Part shown: one piece after another, positions 55,007 to 64,000 of the stretch
Numbering within the stretch: the stretch's first letter is position 1
How the letters are laid out: each line of letters starts with the position of its first letter
NCBI RefSeq assembly: GCF_014268785.2
Contig: NZ_JABWRD020000001.1
Span: forward strand, 1,935,001 to 1,999,000
Direction of reading: 5' to 3'
Length of the DNA: 64,000 nt
DNA from: Pseudomonas shirazensis
GTDB lineage: Bacteria; Pseudomonadota; Gammaproteobacteria; Pseudomonadales; Pseudomonadaceae
The notes under the pieces: generated by a model
The model's database searches: none
Told to the model about the DNA's origin: nothing
The model's input: the letters and a program-made list of their open reading frames with translations, nothing else
Made by a program: the position numbers and the translations under genes

Positions 55007-56017
55007 TCAGTCGATCAACTGTGCTTCTTTCAAAGCGCCAAGCGCCTCCAGCCAGCGTGGCTGCTGGCGATAATCGGTGCTGGCAAAACCCTGCCCGCGC
55101 ATGCCGGCAACCCGTGGCGAAGGCTTGACCTTGAGCCGCTGCGCTGCACTCAAAGCCAGCTCTGCCGCGGCGCGGTCATTACACACCAGGCCCATGTCAC
55201 AGCCGGCGCTCAAAGCCGCTTCGATCCGGTTGGCGGCATCGCCGACCACATGCGCACCGGCCATCGACAGGTCGTCACTGAAGATAACCCCGGTAAAGCC
55301 CAGCTCGCCACGCAGAATGTCCTGCAACCAGCGACGCGAAAAGCCAGCAGGCTGATTGTCGATCTGCGGGTAGATCACATGCGCGGGCATGACCGCAGCC
55401 AACTGACCGCGCAGACGGGTGAACGGCACCAGGTCAGCCTGGCGCAACTGCTCGAGGCTGCGCTCGTCGGTGGGGATGGCCACGTGCGAGTCGGCCTCGG
55501 CCCAACCATGCCCCGGGAAGTGTTTGCCGCACGCAGCCATGCCGGCTGAGTTCATGCCGCGGATGAACGCGCCGGCCAGTTGCGTGGCCCGCTCCGGATC
55601 GCCTTCGAAGGCGCGGCTGCCAACCACTGCGCTGCGCTGATGATCAAGGTCGAGCACCGGCGCAAAGCTCAGGTCCAGACCGACCGCCAGCACTTCAGTG
55701 GCCATCAACCAGCCACATTGCTCGGCCAGGTACTCGGCATTGCGGTTGTCGGCTATCGCGCGCATGGCCGGCAGGCGCACAAAGCCCTGACGCAAGCGCT
55801 GCACGCGCCCGCCCTCCTGATCGACAGCCAGAATCAGGTCAGGCCGGATCGCCCGAATCGACGCACACAACTCTCGCACCTGACGCGGGCTGTCGATATT
55901 GCGGGCGAAGATGATCAGGCCAGCTACTTCAGGCTGGCGCAGCAACTGCCGGTCCTCGGCAGTCAGCCAGGTACCGGCGATGTCGATCATCAGGGAGCCT
56001 TGCAGGCTGGCAGTCAT
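55007..56017 (-). CDS. nagZ: Beta-N-acetylhexosaminidase NagZ
   Basis: A 336-residue GH3 enzyme of cell-wall recycling; it cuts GlcNAc from anhydro-muropeptides in the cytoplasm. Nucleophile Asp248 in FSDDLSM, acid/base His178 in DSHVAIPT, and KHFPGHG (165-171). Length is normal. The products feed AmpR signalling in pseudomonads. It lies downstream of psrA. Confidence 0.95.
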   Translation of the reverse strand: MTASLQGSLMIDIAGTWLTAEDRQLLRQPEVAGLIIFARNIDSPRQVRELCASIRAIRPDLILAVDQEGGRVQRLRQGFVRLPAMRAIADNRNAEYLAEQCGWLMATEVLAVGLDLSFAPVLDLDHQRSAVVGSRAFEGDPERATQLAGAFIRGMNSAGMAACGKHFPGHGWAEADSHVAIPTDERSLEQLRQADLVPFTRLRGQLAAVMPAHVIYPQIDNQPAGFSRRWLQDILRGELGFTGVIFSDDLSMAGAHVVGDAANRIEAALSAGCDMGLVCNDRAAAELALSAAQRLKVKPSPRVAGMRGQGFASTDYRQQPRWLEALGALKEAQLID

Positions 56018-56086
56018 GAAAAGTCCTTCAGGGAATGTCGTGCGGTGAATTATCTGCGAAGCCTGTGCCCGCGCGCCAGTGCCGGC

Positions 56087-56800
56087 TCAGGCTTTGGCAG
56101 GCGTGCCAGCAGGGCTGGTCTTGCTGCGCGGGCGCAGTTGCGCGGCAGCCATGGCCTGGTCGGTGACGCCGCTGTCGGCACGCATACCGGCTGCGAGGAA
56201 CGGCACCATCAGGCGCATGACCTGCTCGATCGAGGTGTTGATACCGAAGTCGGTTTCGGCGATAGCGCGCAAGGCCTTGATCCCGGACATGCTGAACGCC
56301 GCCGCGCCAAGCATGAAGTGCACCCGCCAGAACAGCTCGATCGGCGGGATTCGCGGCGCGGCATCATTGACCAGCAGCATGTAGCGGCGGAACACCTTGC
56401 CGTACATGTCTTCAAGGTAGCGGCGCAGGTGGCCCTGGCTCTGGCTGAACGCCAGGCCGAGCAGGCGCATGAAGATCGACAGATCATTATTGCTGCGCGG
56501 CTGCACCACCAGCGCTTGCTCAACGAGCATCTCCAGCAGTTCTTCAAGGCTCGGCTTGAGTTCCGGGCGGCCCTGGCGACGCTCGAGTTCACGCTCAAGG
56601 CTTGCGCAGAACGGCCCGAGGAAGCGCGAGAAGACCGCCTGGATCAGCGCCTTTTTCGAGCCGAAGTGGTAGTTCACCGCTGCGAGGTTGACGCCAGCCT
56701 TGCTGGTGATCAGGCGCAACGAGGTTTCCGCGAACCCCCTTTCCGCGAATAGCTGCTCGGCAGCATCGAGAATGCGTTCAACGGTTTCCGATTGGGCCAT
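56087..56800 (-). CDS. psrA: TetR-family fatty-acid-responsive regulator PsrA
   Basis: A 237-residue TetR regulator. The DNA-binding part is ERILDAAEQLFAERGFAETSLRLITSKAGVNLAAVNYHFGSK. PsrA senses long-chain fatty acids, activates rpoS and represses fad genes; fadBA lies 6 kb away. Two PsrA-box matches lie upstream of its own start, which fits autorepression. It is divergent from lexA. Confidence 0.93.
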   Translation of the reverse strand: MAQSETVERILDAAEQLFAERGFAETSLRLITSKAGVNLAAVNYHFGSKKALIQAVFSRFLGPFCASLERELERRQGRPELKPSLEELLEMLVEQALVVQPRSNNDLSIFMRLLGLAFSQSQGHLRRYLEDMYGKVFRRYMLLVNDAAPRIPPIELFWRVHFMLGAAAFSMSGIKALRAIAETDFGINTSIEQVMRLMVPFLAAGMRADSGVTDQAMAAAQLRPRSKTSPAGTPAKA

Positions 56801-56831
56801 GACTACTCGCTACTCCGGGGTGGGGGCCTGA

Positions 56832-56858
56832 CAAACAGTTGTTTGAAACATACGTTTC
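56832..56858. promoter_or_regulatory. Two overlapping PsrA operators
   Basis: CAAAC-AGTT-GTTTG (56832-56845) and GAAAC-ATAC-GTTTC (56845-56858) both fit the published pattern (G/C)AAAC-N2-4-GTTT(G/C). They share one base and lie 31 bp from the psrA start codon. Confidence 0.85.
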
Positions 56859-56990
56859 AGGCTTCTATCTGTCAAGGTTGGCTGACTCACCGGTCGCCAT
56901 TAAAACACAGCCTCGCGTACAGAGCTTCAGGCCACGCCGTGCGTCAGCCCGAGCATCTTCTGCGGCAAGATGCTTGCAGCCAGCCTTCTA

Positions 56991-57025
56991 CTGTATATAA
57001 TCCCAGTCACTGTATAAAAAGACAG
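56991..57025. promoter_or_regulatory. Two SOS boxes before lexA
   Basis: CTG-N10-CAG occurs at 56991-57006 and 57010-57025, ending 10 bp before the lexA ATG. Both are the LexA operator pattern, so the lexA-sulA operon is autoregulated. Confidence 0.92.
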
Positions 57026-57035
57026 AGCGATCGCC

Positions 57036-57644
57036 ATGTTGAAACTGACGCCACGCCAAGCCGAAATCCTGGCTTTCATCAAACGCTGCCTCGACGACAA
57101 CGGCTATCCGCCGACCCGCGCGGAGATCGCCCAGGAGCTGGGCTTCAAGTCGCCCAACGCCGCTGAAGAACACCTCAAGGCCCTGGCGCGCAAAGGCGCC
57201 ATCGAGATGACCCCGGGCGCATCCCGCGGTATCCGCATCCCTGGCCACGAAGCCAAGGCCGAAGAGAGCGGTTTGCCGATCATTGGCCGCGTCGCTGCCG
57301 GTGCGCCGATCCTGGCTGAACAGCATATCGAGCAGTCGTGCAACATCAACCCGACTTTCTTTCACCCGCCCGCTGACTACTTGCTGCGCGTACACGGCAT
57401 GAGCATGAAGGACGTCGGTATCTTCGACGGCGACCTGCTGGCCGTGCATACCTGCCGCGAAGCACGCAATGGCCAGATCGTGGTCGCGCGCATTGGCGAC
57501 GAAGTCACCGTCAAGCGCTTCAAGCGTGAAGGCAACAAGGTCTGGTTGATGGCCGAGAACCCCGAATTTGCCCCGATCGAAGTCGACCTCAAGCAACAGG
57601 ACTTGGTGATCGAGGGCTTGAGCGTCGGCGTCATTCGTCGCTGA
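57036..57644 (+). CDS. lexA: SOS repressor LexA
   Basis: A 202-residue SOS master repressor. Winged helix at 1-65 ([24 protein letters not shown]), cleavage bond Ala88-Gly89 (RVAAGAP), Ser123 (GMSMKD) and Lys160 (VTVKRF). RecA filaments stimulate self-cleavage. It forms an operon with sulA, 13 bp apart. Confidence 0.97.
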   Translation: MLKLTPRQAEILAFIKRCLDDNGYPPTRAEIAQELGFKSPNAAEEHLKALARKGAIEMTPGASRGIRIPGHEAKAEESGLPIIGRVAAGAPILAEQHIEQSCNINPTFFHPPADYLLRVHGMSMKDVGIFDGDLLAVHTCREARNGQIVVARIGDEVTVKRFKREGNKVWLMAENPEFAPIEVDLKQQDLVIEGLSVGVIRR

Positions 57645-57657
57645 TCCAGGAGGCGTC

Positions 57658-58137
57658 ATGCAGCAAGCAATCCACGTACCGCAGTCAATTCAGTTGCCAT
57701 TATTCGAAGCGTTTCTGGCCGAACCGGTGTTGCCTGGCCTCAAGGCCAGCGCCCAGGCACGGCAAAAAAACAGCGACCCCGAGCGGTTCAGCGAACTGTC
57801 CCTGCGCGGTACGCCGGGACATTGCCAAAGCCTGCTGGCGCCGGTACTGCGCGACCTGAGCGAAGAAGTGGATGCGCGCTGGCTGACGCTGATCGCCCCG
57901 CCGACCAGCCTGACCCAGGCCTGGCTGCGCGATGCCGGGCTTAACCGCGAGCGCATTCTGCTGCTGCACCCCAGCAGCAACAAAAGCGCCTTGCAGCTCA
58001 CCTGCGAAGCCCTGCGCATGGGCCACAGCCATACCGTAGTCAGCTGGCTGGGTAGCCTCAATGTCACCCTGCGTCAGCAGTTGATCCGCGCCGCCACGGT
58101 CGGAAACGCACAAAGCCTGAACATCCGCCTCGGCTGA
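57658..58137 (+). CDS. sulA: SOS cell-division inhibitor SulA
   Basis: A 159-residue protein that binds FtsZ and stops division during DNA damage. Conserved parts: LTLIAPPTSLTQAWLRDAGLNRERILLLHP and SHTVVSWLGSL. The N-terminal end is divergent, as usual. In Pseudomonas it is the second gene of the lexA operon. A hairpin covers its stop codon. Confidence 0.92.
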   Translation: MQQAIHVPQSIQLPLFEAFLAEPVLPGLKASAQARQKNSDPERFSELSLRGTPGHCQSLLAPVLRDLSEEVDARWLTLIAPPTSLTQAWLRDAGLNRERILLLHPSSNKSALQLTCEALRMGHSHTVVSWLGSLNVTLRQQLIRAATVGNAQSLNIRLG

Positions 58138-58148
58138 TGTTCAGGCTT
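58113..58148 (+). terminator. Hairpin at end of lexA-sulA operon
   Basis: A perfect 13-bp inverted repeat (58113-58125 and 58136-58148), loop of 10, spans the sulA stop codon. No T-run follows, so termination strength is uncertain. Confidence 0.6.
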
Positions 58149-58188
58149 CGCCTGTTCTCATCGTGATCGTATAGGGGTCTGGCACTAC

Positions 58189-58422
58189 TCAGTGCAGAAC
58201 GCGCGGCCCTTCGTCACGCTCCAACTCGCCTTCCACCAGCTTGCCAGCCATCTGCACGCCGACGCTGAGCATGGCCTTGGCCACTTCGACGTGTTGACCC
58301 TGCAAAAACACCTTGGCGTCCTCGGAGAAATCCAGGGTTACCAATGAGCCTTCATCTTCGGCGCGACGCAGCTCGATCCGGCCATCAGGCAACTCTACAA
58401 TTTCAAGAAAGGACGTCGACAT
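58189..58422 (-). CDS. Conserved small protein (PA3009-like)
   Basis: A 77-residue acidic protein beginning MSTSFLEIVELPDGRIELRRAED, with no named domain. It is conserved between sulA and topA in pseudomonads. The start at 58422 has an AAGG-type site; a longer frame overlaps the upstream DUF6586 gene. Confidence 0.8.
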   Translation of the reverse strand: MSTSFLEIVELPDGRIELRRAEDEGSLVTLDFSEDAKVFLQGQHVEVAKAMLSVGVQMAGKLVEGELERDEGPRVLH

Positions 58423-58472
58423 AAAAGGCTGTTCTCCACGAAAGGGGAACATTGTACCAGCCAAGTGCCTGC

Positions 58473-58994
58473 TCAGCACTCACTCAACGCGTCACGAAAG
58501 CGCCTGGCCAGGTCTTTCAAATTGCTCCGCCACTGCTCGAGCTCTGCGCGCGAAAGCGCAGGCTGCTCGGGCTCGTCGAGGTTGATGGCCTGAATCAACG
58601 GCTGGGTGACGTCAGTTTTAGCAGTTTTTTTCGCGACAGGTGGTCGGAACAAATCTGCATAAGCGGTCAACATCTGCGCCAGCCAGGTTTGTCGACTGTC
58701 TGCCAGTTCGATGAGCTCGGCCAACTCCGGGATGGCAATGCCGGCCAGCACTTCGGCGTCCAGTAGCTGTTCAGCGCGAGCAGCGCCCGCCTGAGGCAGG
58801 CGGTAGAAGCCGGCGATTTCGTGACATAACCCAAGCAGCGCACCGTACAGGTGAAACTGCACCGCTTCGCGCTCGGCCTGCACCAGCCCCTGGGCGTTCA
58901 TGGCCTGGCTTTGCTCAGCCTTGGCCATGGACTCCAGCGCGAGGCCGGCGAAGAACAGTTTCTGGTTGGTGCGGGTATAGAGTTCCTGGGCCAT
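58473..58994 (-). CDS. DUF6586 family protein
   Basis: A 173-residue helical protein, MAQELYTRTNQKLFFAGLALESMA at the start. The group is typical of Pseudomonas (PA3010-like), function unknown. No signal or membrane segment. It lies between the small PA3009-like gene and topA, on the same strand as both. Confidence 0.82.
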   Translation of the reverse strand: MAQELYTRTNQKLFFAGLALESMAKAEQSQAMNAQGLVQAEREAVQFHLYGALLGLCHEIAGFYRLPQAGAARAEQLLDAEVLAGIAIPELAELIELADSRQTWLAQMLTAYADLFRPPVAKKTAKTDVTQPLIQAINLDEPEQPALSRAELEQWRSNLKDLARRFRDALSEC

Positions 58995-59087
58995 GGCGGT
59001 TGGCCTCCTGAGGGCAGCGTGGCGATCAGCAAGTTTCAGCTATCGCCGGGCACTCTCGCAAGCACAAAAGCCGCAAGCGCAAAAGCA

Positions 59088-59149
59088 GCGCGGGGCAAGC
59101 CTGCTGCTGCGCCTCACCCTGAGGACACAACAGCGGGCTTGCCCCGCGC
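59088..59149. repeat. Large inverted repeat upstream of the DUF6586 gene and after topA
   Basis: Two 19-bp arms (59088-59106 and 59131-59149, one mismatch, loop of 24). It is close to REP-type palindromes and lies just after the topA stop, where it may end topA transcripts. Confidence 0.7.
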
Positions 59150-59167
59150 AGGTGCTGCGGCGCCGGA

Positions 59168-61780
59168 TCAGCGCTTGTCTTCGACCTTCCAGGCCTTGCC
59201 GTCGTAGAACGCCTTCCAACCGGTCGGCTTGCCGTCAACTTCGGACTGCACGTACTGCTCCTTGGTCTTGCGGCTGTAGCGGATCACGGTCGGGCGGCCG
59301 TCCGGATCCTTGGCAGGCGCTTCACAGAGGAAGTGGTACTTGGGATCGATCTCATCCTTGTGCGGGATGATTTCTTTCACCAATGGCGCGCGAGTTTCGC
59401 GGTTTTTCGGGAACTGGCTGGCCGCCAGGAACAAGCCCGAGGCACCGTCACGCAGCACGTAAGTGTCGTCGACCTTCTCGCACTTGAGCTCCGGCATTTC
59501 CACCTTGTCCATCTTCGGTGGCGCTGCTTCGCCGTTCTTGAGCAGCTTGCGAGTATTTTTGCAGGCCGGGTTGGTGCAACCGAAGAACTTGCCGAAACGG
59601 CCGGTCTTGAGCTGCATCTCGCTGCCACACTTGTCACACTCAAGGCTCGGGCCTTCGTAGCCCTTGATCCGGTAGCTGCCCTGCTCGATTTCGTAGCCAA
59701 CGCAATCCGGGTTGTTACCGCAGATGTGCAGCTTGTGCTTCTCGTCCAGCAGGTAGGCGTCCATCGCCGTGGCGCAGATCGGGCAACGGTGCTTGCCGAG
59801 CAGCACGCGCGATTCGGACTCCCCCTCGTCGTCGGCCGCAATTTCGTCGCCGGGGACCAGATTGACGGTCGCCTTGCAGCGCTCTTTCGGCGGCAGGGTG
59901 TAACCCGAGCAGCCGAGGAACACGCCGGTAGAGGCGGTACGAATCATCATCGGCCGGCCACATTCCTTACAGGCGATGTTGGTCATGGTCGGCTGGTTGG
60001 CGCGCATGCCGTTCTCGGCAGACTCAGCGGTTTGCAGCTTTTTGCTGAAATCGCCATAGAACTCGTCGAGTACGTTTTTCCAGTCACGTTCGCCCTGGGC
60101 GACGTCGTCGAGGTTCTCTTCCATGCCGGCGGTGAAGCCGTAGTCCATCAGGTCGGAGAAGCTCTCGGACAACCGCTCGGTAACGATGTCGCCCATCTTC
60201 TCGGAGTAGAAGCGGCGGTTGTGCAGGGTGACGTAGCCGCGGTCCTGGATGGTGGAAATGATCGCTGCATAGGTCGACGGGCGACCGATACCGCGTTTTT
60301 CCATTTCCTTGACCAGGCTGGCTTCGGTGAAGCGTGCCGGCGGTTTGGTGAAGTGCTGGCTTGGATCAAGTTTGATCAACTTGAGCACTTCGCCCTGGCT
60401 CATGTCAGGCAGCACGTCATCTTCGCCTGGCTTGCTCTGCTGCGGCAGGACGCGGGTATAACCGTCGAACTTGAGGATGCGGCCCTTGGCGCGCAGCTCG
60501 AAGTCACCGGCCTTGACCGTGACGCTGGTCGACAGGTACTGCGCGGGCGGCATCTGGCAGGCCAGGAACTGGCGCCAGATCAGCTCGTACAGGCGCTCGG
60601 CATCGCGCTCCATGCCAGTCAGCTTGCTTGGATGGGTCGCCACATCGGACGGACGAATCGCTTCGTGCGCCTCCTGTGCGCCGGCCTTGCTGCCGTAGAC
60701 GATCGGCGCTTCCGGCAGGTACTGCTTGCCGAACTCGCGCTCGATGTAGCTGCGGGCCATTTCTACGGCATCGGCCGAGAGGTTGGTCGAGTCAGTACGC
60801 ATGTAAGTGATGTAGCCGGCTTCGTACAGACGCTGGGCCATCATCATGGTCTTCTTCACGCCGTAGCCGAGGCGATTGCTCGCCGCTTGCTGCAGGGTCG
60901 AAGTGATGAACGGCGCCGACGGCTTGCTGCTGGTCGGCCGGTCTTCACGCTTGGCGACGGTGTAGCTCGACGACTTGAGCTGATCCAGGGCAGCCATGGC
61001 CTGGGCTTCGTTGAGCGGCTTGAAGGCTTCACCCTTCTCGCGCGCTACTTCAAAGCGGACCTTGGCGTCCTTGGCGGTGCCGAGGTCGGCGTGTACTTCC
61101 CAGTACTCTTCAGGGTTGAACGCACGAATCTCGCGCTCACGCTCGACCACCAGCTTGACCGCTACCGACTGCACACGGCCGGCAGACAGGCCACGGGCAA
61201 TCTTCGACCACAGCAGTGGCGAGACCATATAGCCCACCACGCGGTCGAGGAAGCGCCGCGCCTGCTGGGCGTTGACCCGGTTGATGTCCAGCTCACCTGG
61301 CTGCGAGAACGCCTCCTGGATGGCCTTTTTGGTGATCTCGTTGAACACCACGCGCTTGTAGCGGGTGTCATCACCACCGATGGCTTCACGCAGGTGCCAG
61401 GCGATTGCCTCCCCTTCGCGGTCCAAGTCGGTCGCGAGATAGATGGTGTCGGCATCTTTGGCCAGGCGGCGCAGCTCTTCGATGACCTTTTCCTTGCCGG
61501 GCAAGATCTCGTACTTGGCTTTCCAGCCAGCGTCCGGATCGACACCCATGCGCGAGACCAACTGGCGGCGAGCCTTTTCTTTCGGCGTCAGTACCGGTGC
61601 CTCAGCCGCAGCTGCCTTGCCACGTTTGGCCGCCGGCTCCTTATTGGCGCTGGCCGAACCGCTGGTGGGAAGGTCACGGATGTGGCCGATACTCGACTTC
61701 ACCACGTACTGGTTGCCCAGGTACTTGTTGATGGTCTTGGCCTTGGCCGGGGATTCCACAATGACCAGCGATTTGCCCAT
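59168..61780 (-). CDS. topA: DNA topoisomerase I
   Basis: An 870-residue type IA topoisomerase that relaxes negative supercoils. Toprim residues Glu10 and Asp118-x-Asp120 (TDLDREGEA), active-site Tyr326 in [12 protein letters not shown]. The C-terminal part has several C4 zinc ribbons (for example [16 protein letters not shown] and CDKCGSEM). An Ala/Lys-rich insertion (about 42-72) is usual for pseudomonads. Confidence 0.97.
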   Translation of the reverse strand: MGKSLVIVESPAKAKTINKYLGNQYVVKSSIGHIRDLPTSGSASANKEPAAKRGKAAAAEAPVLTPKEKARRQLVSRMGVDPDAGWKAKYEILPGKEKVIEELRRLAKDADTIYLATDLDREGEAIAWHLREAIGGDDTRYKRVVFNEITKKAIQEAFSQPGELDINRVNAQQARRFLDRVVGYMVSPLLWSKIARGLSAGRVQSVAVKLVVEREREIRAFNPEEYWEVHADLGTAKDAKVRFEVAREKGEAFKPLNEAQAMAALDQLKSSSYTVAKREDRPTSSKPSAPFITSTLQQAASNRLGYGVKKTMMMAQRLYEAGYITYMRTDSTNLSADAVEMARSYIEREFGKQYLPEAPIVYGSKAGAQEAHEAIRPSDVATHPSKLTGMERDAERLYELIWRQFLACQMPPAQYLSTSVTVKAGDFELRAKGRILKFDGYTRVLPQQSKPGEDDVLPDMSQGEVLKLIKLDPSQHFTKPPARFTEASLVKEMEKRGIGRPSTYAAIISTIQDRGYVTLHNRRFYSEKMGDIVTERLSESFSDLMDYGFTAGMEENLDDVAQGERDWKNVLDEFYGDFSKKLQTAESAENGMRANQPTMTNIACKECGRPMMIRTASTGVFLGCSGYTLPPKERCKATVNLVPGDEIAADDEGESESRVLLGKHRCPICATAMDAYLLDEKHKLHICGNNPDCVGYEIEQGSYRIKGYEGPSLECDKCGSEMQLKTGRFGKFFGCTNPACKNTRKLLKNGEAAPPKMDKVEMPELKCEKVDDTYVLRDGASGLFLAASQFPKNRETRAPLVKEIIPHKDEIDPKYHFLCEAPAKDPDGRPTVIRYSRKTKEQYVQSEVDGKPTGWKAFYDGKAWKVEDKR

Positions 61781-61881
61781 GGATCGGTGTATTCCTGAAT
61801 CTGAAAATTAAAAATCGCGTCAGGTGCCGCACGCGGCACCGCTATATATAGTGGCTACAGGGTCAGGTCAAGCGCGCTCGA

Positions 61882-62133
61882 CTAACCGCTGGCCTGTTCG
61901 GACGGGCCAAAAGGCCCCTCCTCGGCCGTGACCAGAGCAAAGCGCGGGACCTGCTCGCCGTCAACTTCGACCGATTCTACAAACATTGCCAGGGGTCGCA
62001 CCCACAGCCCGTAATCACCATACAGGCATTGGTAGAACACCATCCACTCTTCGCTTTCAGAATGGCGGGCTGCGCCGAACACACGATACTCAGGCCCTTT
62101 GTAATGCCGGTACACGCCTGGCTGTATGTGCAT
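61882..62133 (-). CDS. DUF1653 protein
   Basis: An 83-residue protein with the family pattern GVYRHYKGPEYRVFGAARHSESEEWMVFYQ and LWVRPLAMFVE. Small beta-rich fold. Unknown role. The start at 62133 is the family start; upstream in-frame sequence overlaps fadA. Confidence 0.9.
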   Translation of the reverse strand: MHIQPGVYRHYKGPEYRVFGAARHSESEEWMVFYQCLYGDYGLWVRPLAMFVESVEVDGEQVPRFALVTAEEGPFGPSEQASG

Positions 62134-62210
62134 GTTGCTGACCCTCGTGATAAATCCTGTAAAAAACAAAAACCGGGGCACATGGCCCCGGCTGCTGTCT
62201 TGCGCCGCGA

Positions 62211-63401
<1,191 letters not shown>

Positions 63402-63417
63402 CTAACTCGTTGGGCGC

Positions 63418-64000
63418 TCAGTTGAAGAAACGCTGGCCGGTCTTGGCCATTTCGCGCAGCTTCGCGGTGGGGTGGTACAGCGGCCCCAGGTCGGCGTACT
63501 GGTCAGCCAGGGCGACGAACTCGGCAACCCCGATCGAGTCGATGTAGCGCAATGCACCACCGCGGAAGGGAGGGAAGCCGATGCCGTAGACCAGGCCCAT
63601 GTCGGCCTCGGCTGCGGTTTCGACAATGCCGTCTTCCAGGCAGCGGACGGTTTCCAGGCACAGCGGGATCATCATCCAGTTGATGATGTCCTCGTCACTG
63701 ACTTCACGCTGTTCGAAGACAATCGGCTTGAGCACTTCGAGCACGCTCTCGTCGGCAACCTTTTTCGGCTTGCCGCGCTTGTCGGTCTCGTACGCATAGA
63801 AACCCTTGCCGTTCTTCTGGCCCAGGCGCTTGGCCTCGTACAAGGCGTCGATGGCGGTGCGGCGATCGTCCTTCATGCGGTCCGGGAAGCCTTCAGCCAT
63901 GACGTCGCGGCCGTGGTGGCCGGTGTCGATGCCGACCACGTCCATCAGGTACGCAGGACCCATCGGCCAGCCGAATTTCTCCATGACCTTGTCGATGCGC
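63418..64000 (-). CDS. fadB: Fatty-acid oxidation complex alpha subunit FadB, C-terminal part
   Basis: Only the last 194 residues are in the window; the frame stays open to position 64000. The part seen belongs to the 3-hydroxyacyl-CoA dehydrogenase C-terminal domains: [34 protein letters not shown] and [16 protein letters not shown]. With FadA it forms the beta-oxidation complex. Confidence 0.95.
   Translation of the reverse strand, partial: RIDKVMEKFGWPMGPAYLMDVVGIDTGHHGRDVMAEGFPDRMKDDRRTAIDALYEAKRLGQKNGKGFYAYETDKRGKPKKVADESVLEVLKPIVFEQREVSDEDIINWMMIPLCLETVRCLEDGIVETAAEADMGLVYGIGFPPFRGGALRYIDSIGVAEFVALADQYADLGPLYHPTAKLREMAKTGQRFFN

Noticed and set aside
59333..61798. 821-codon open frame on the plus strand
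   Set aside because: It is exactly antisense to topA; high GC makes long antisense frames common here.

Overview
The window is a piece of a Pseudomonas chromosome, most likely of the P. putida group. The base composition is GC-rich. Gene order from tal to fadB follows the Pseudomonas core: tal-rssC-rssB-mlaA, queF-cupredoxin-copR-copS, lolCDE-PilZ-GDPD-sthA-GAPDH-mfd-csiV, then nagZ-psrA-lexA-sulA-topA-fadA-fadB. A P. putida-type inverted REP pair lies upstream of sthA. The species is an inference from order and repeats; no 16S rRNA or tRNA gene is visible.

Positions 1 to about 27,850 are the right-hand part of a prophage inserted at the 5' end of dusA; its left part, probably tail sheath, tube, tape measure and endolysin, lies before position 1. 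Reading leftwards from the immunity region (minus strand): a cro-like gene, a CII-like regulator, a TraR/DksA-like zinc protein, a 921-residue primase-polymerase/helicase, a 290-bp iteron array that looks like a replication origin, a Q-like protein, a holin, then lambda-type head genes (small and large terminase, gpW, portal, ClpP-like protease, gpD, gpE, FII, Z) and a P2-type contractile-tail baseplate (V, W, J, I, fibre, fibre chaperone). The particle is therefore mosaic: a lambda-style head with a myovirus-style tail.

The CI-like repressor gene (plus strand) is flanked on both sides by copies of an operator close to TTAGCA-NN-TGCTAA that overlap good promoters, a lambda OR/OL-like arrangement built on a different sequence. 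The rightward early operon (20606-25123) is a chain of ten small genes, most with ATGA or GTGA overlaps. It includes a cytosine-C5 DNA methyltransferase with a repeat-containing target domain and two paralogous PrtN-like proteins. Two cargo genes stand apart: a small membrane-protein gene (14581-14943, own terminator) and an AT-rich membrane-protein gene (25342-26424) between the early operon and the tyrosine integrase.

From dusA onward the genes are chromosomal housekeeping: dihydrouridine and queuosine tRNA modification, pentose phosphate, a partner-switching signalling pair, outer-membrane lipid transport, copper sensing, lipoprotein sorting, transhydrogenase, GAPDH, transcription-coupled repair, a SWIM-SNF2 helicase, cell-wall recycling, the PsrA fatty-acid regulator, the LexA-SulA SOS operon, topoisomerase I and the fadBA beta-oxidation complex. 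The window ends inside fadB.
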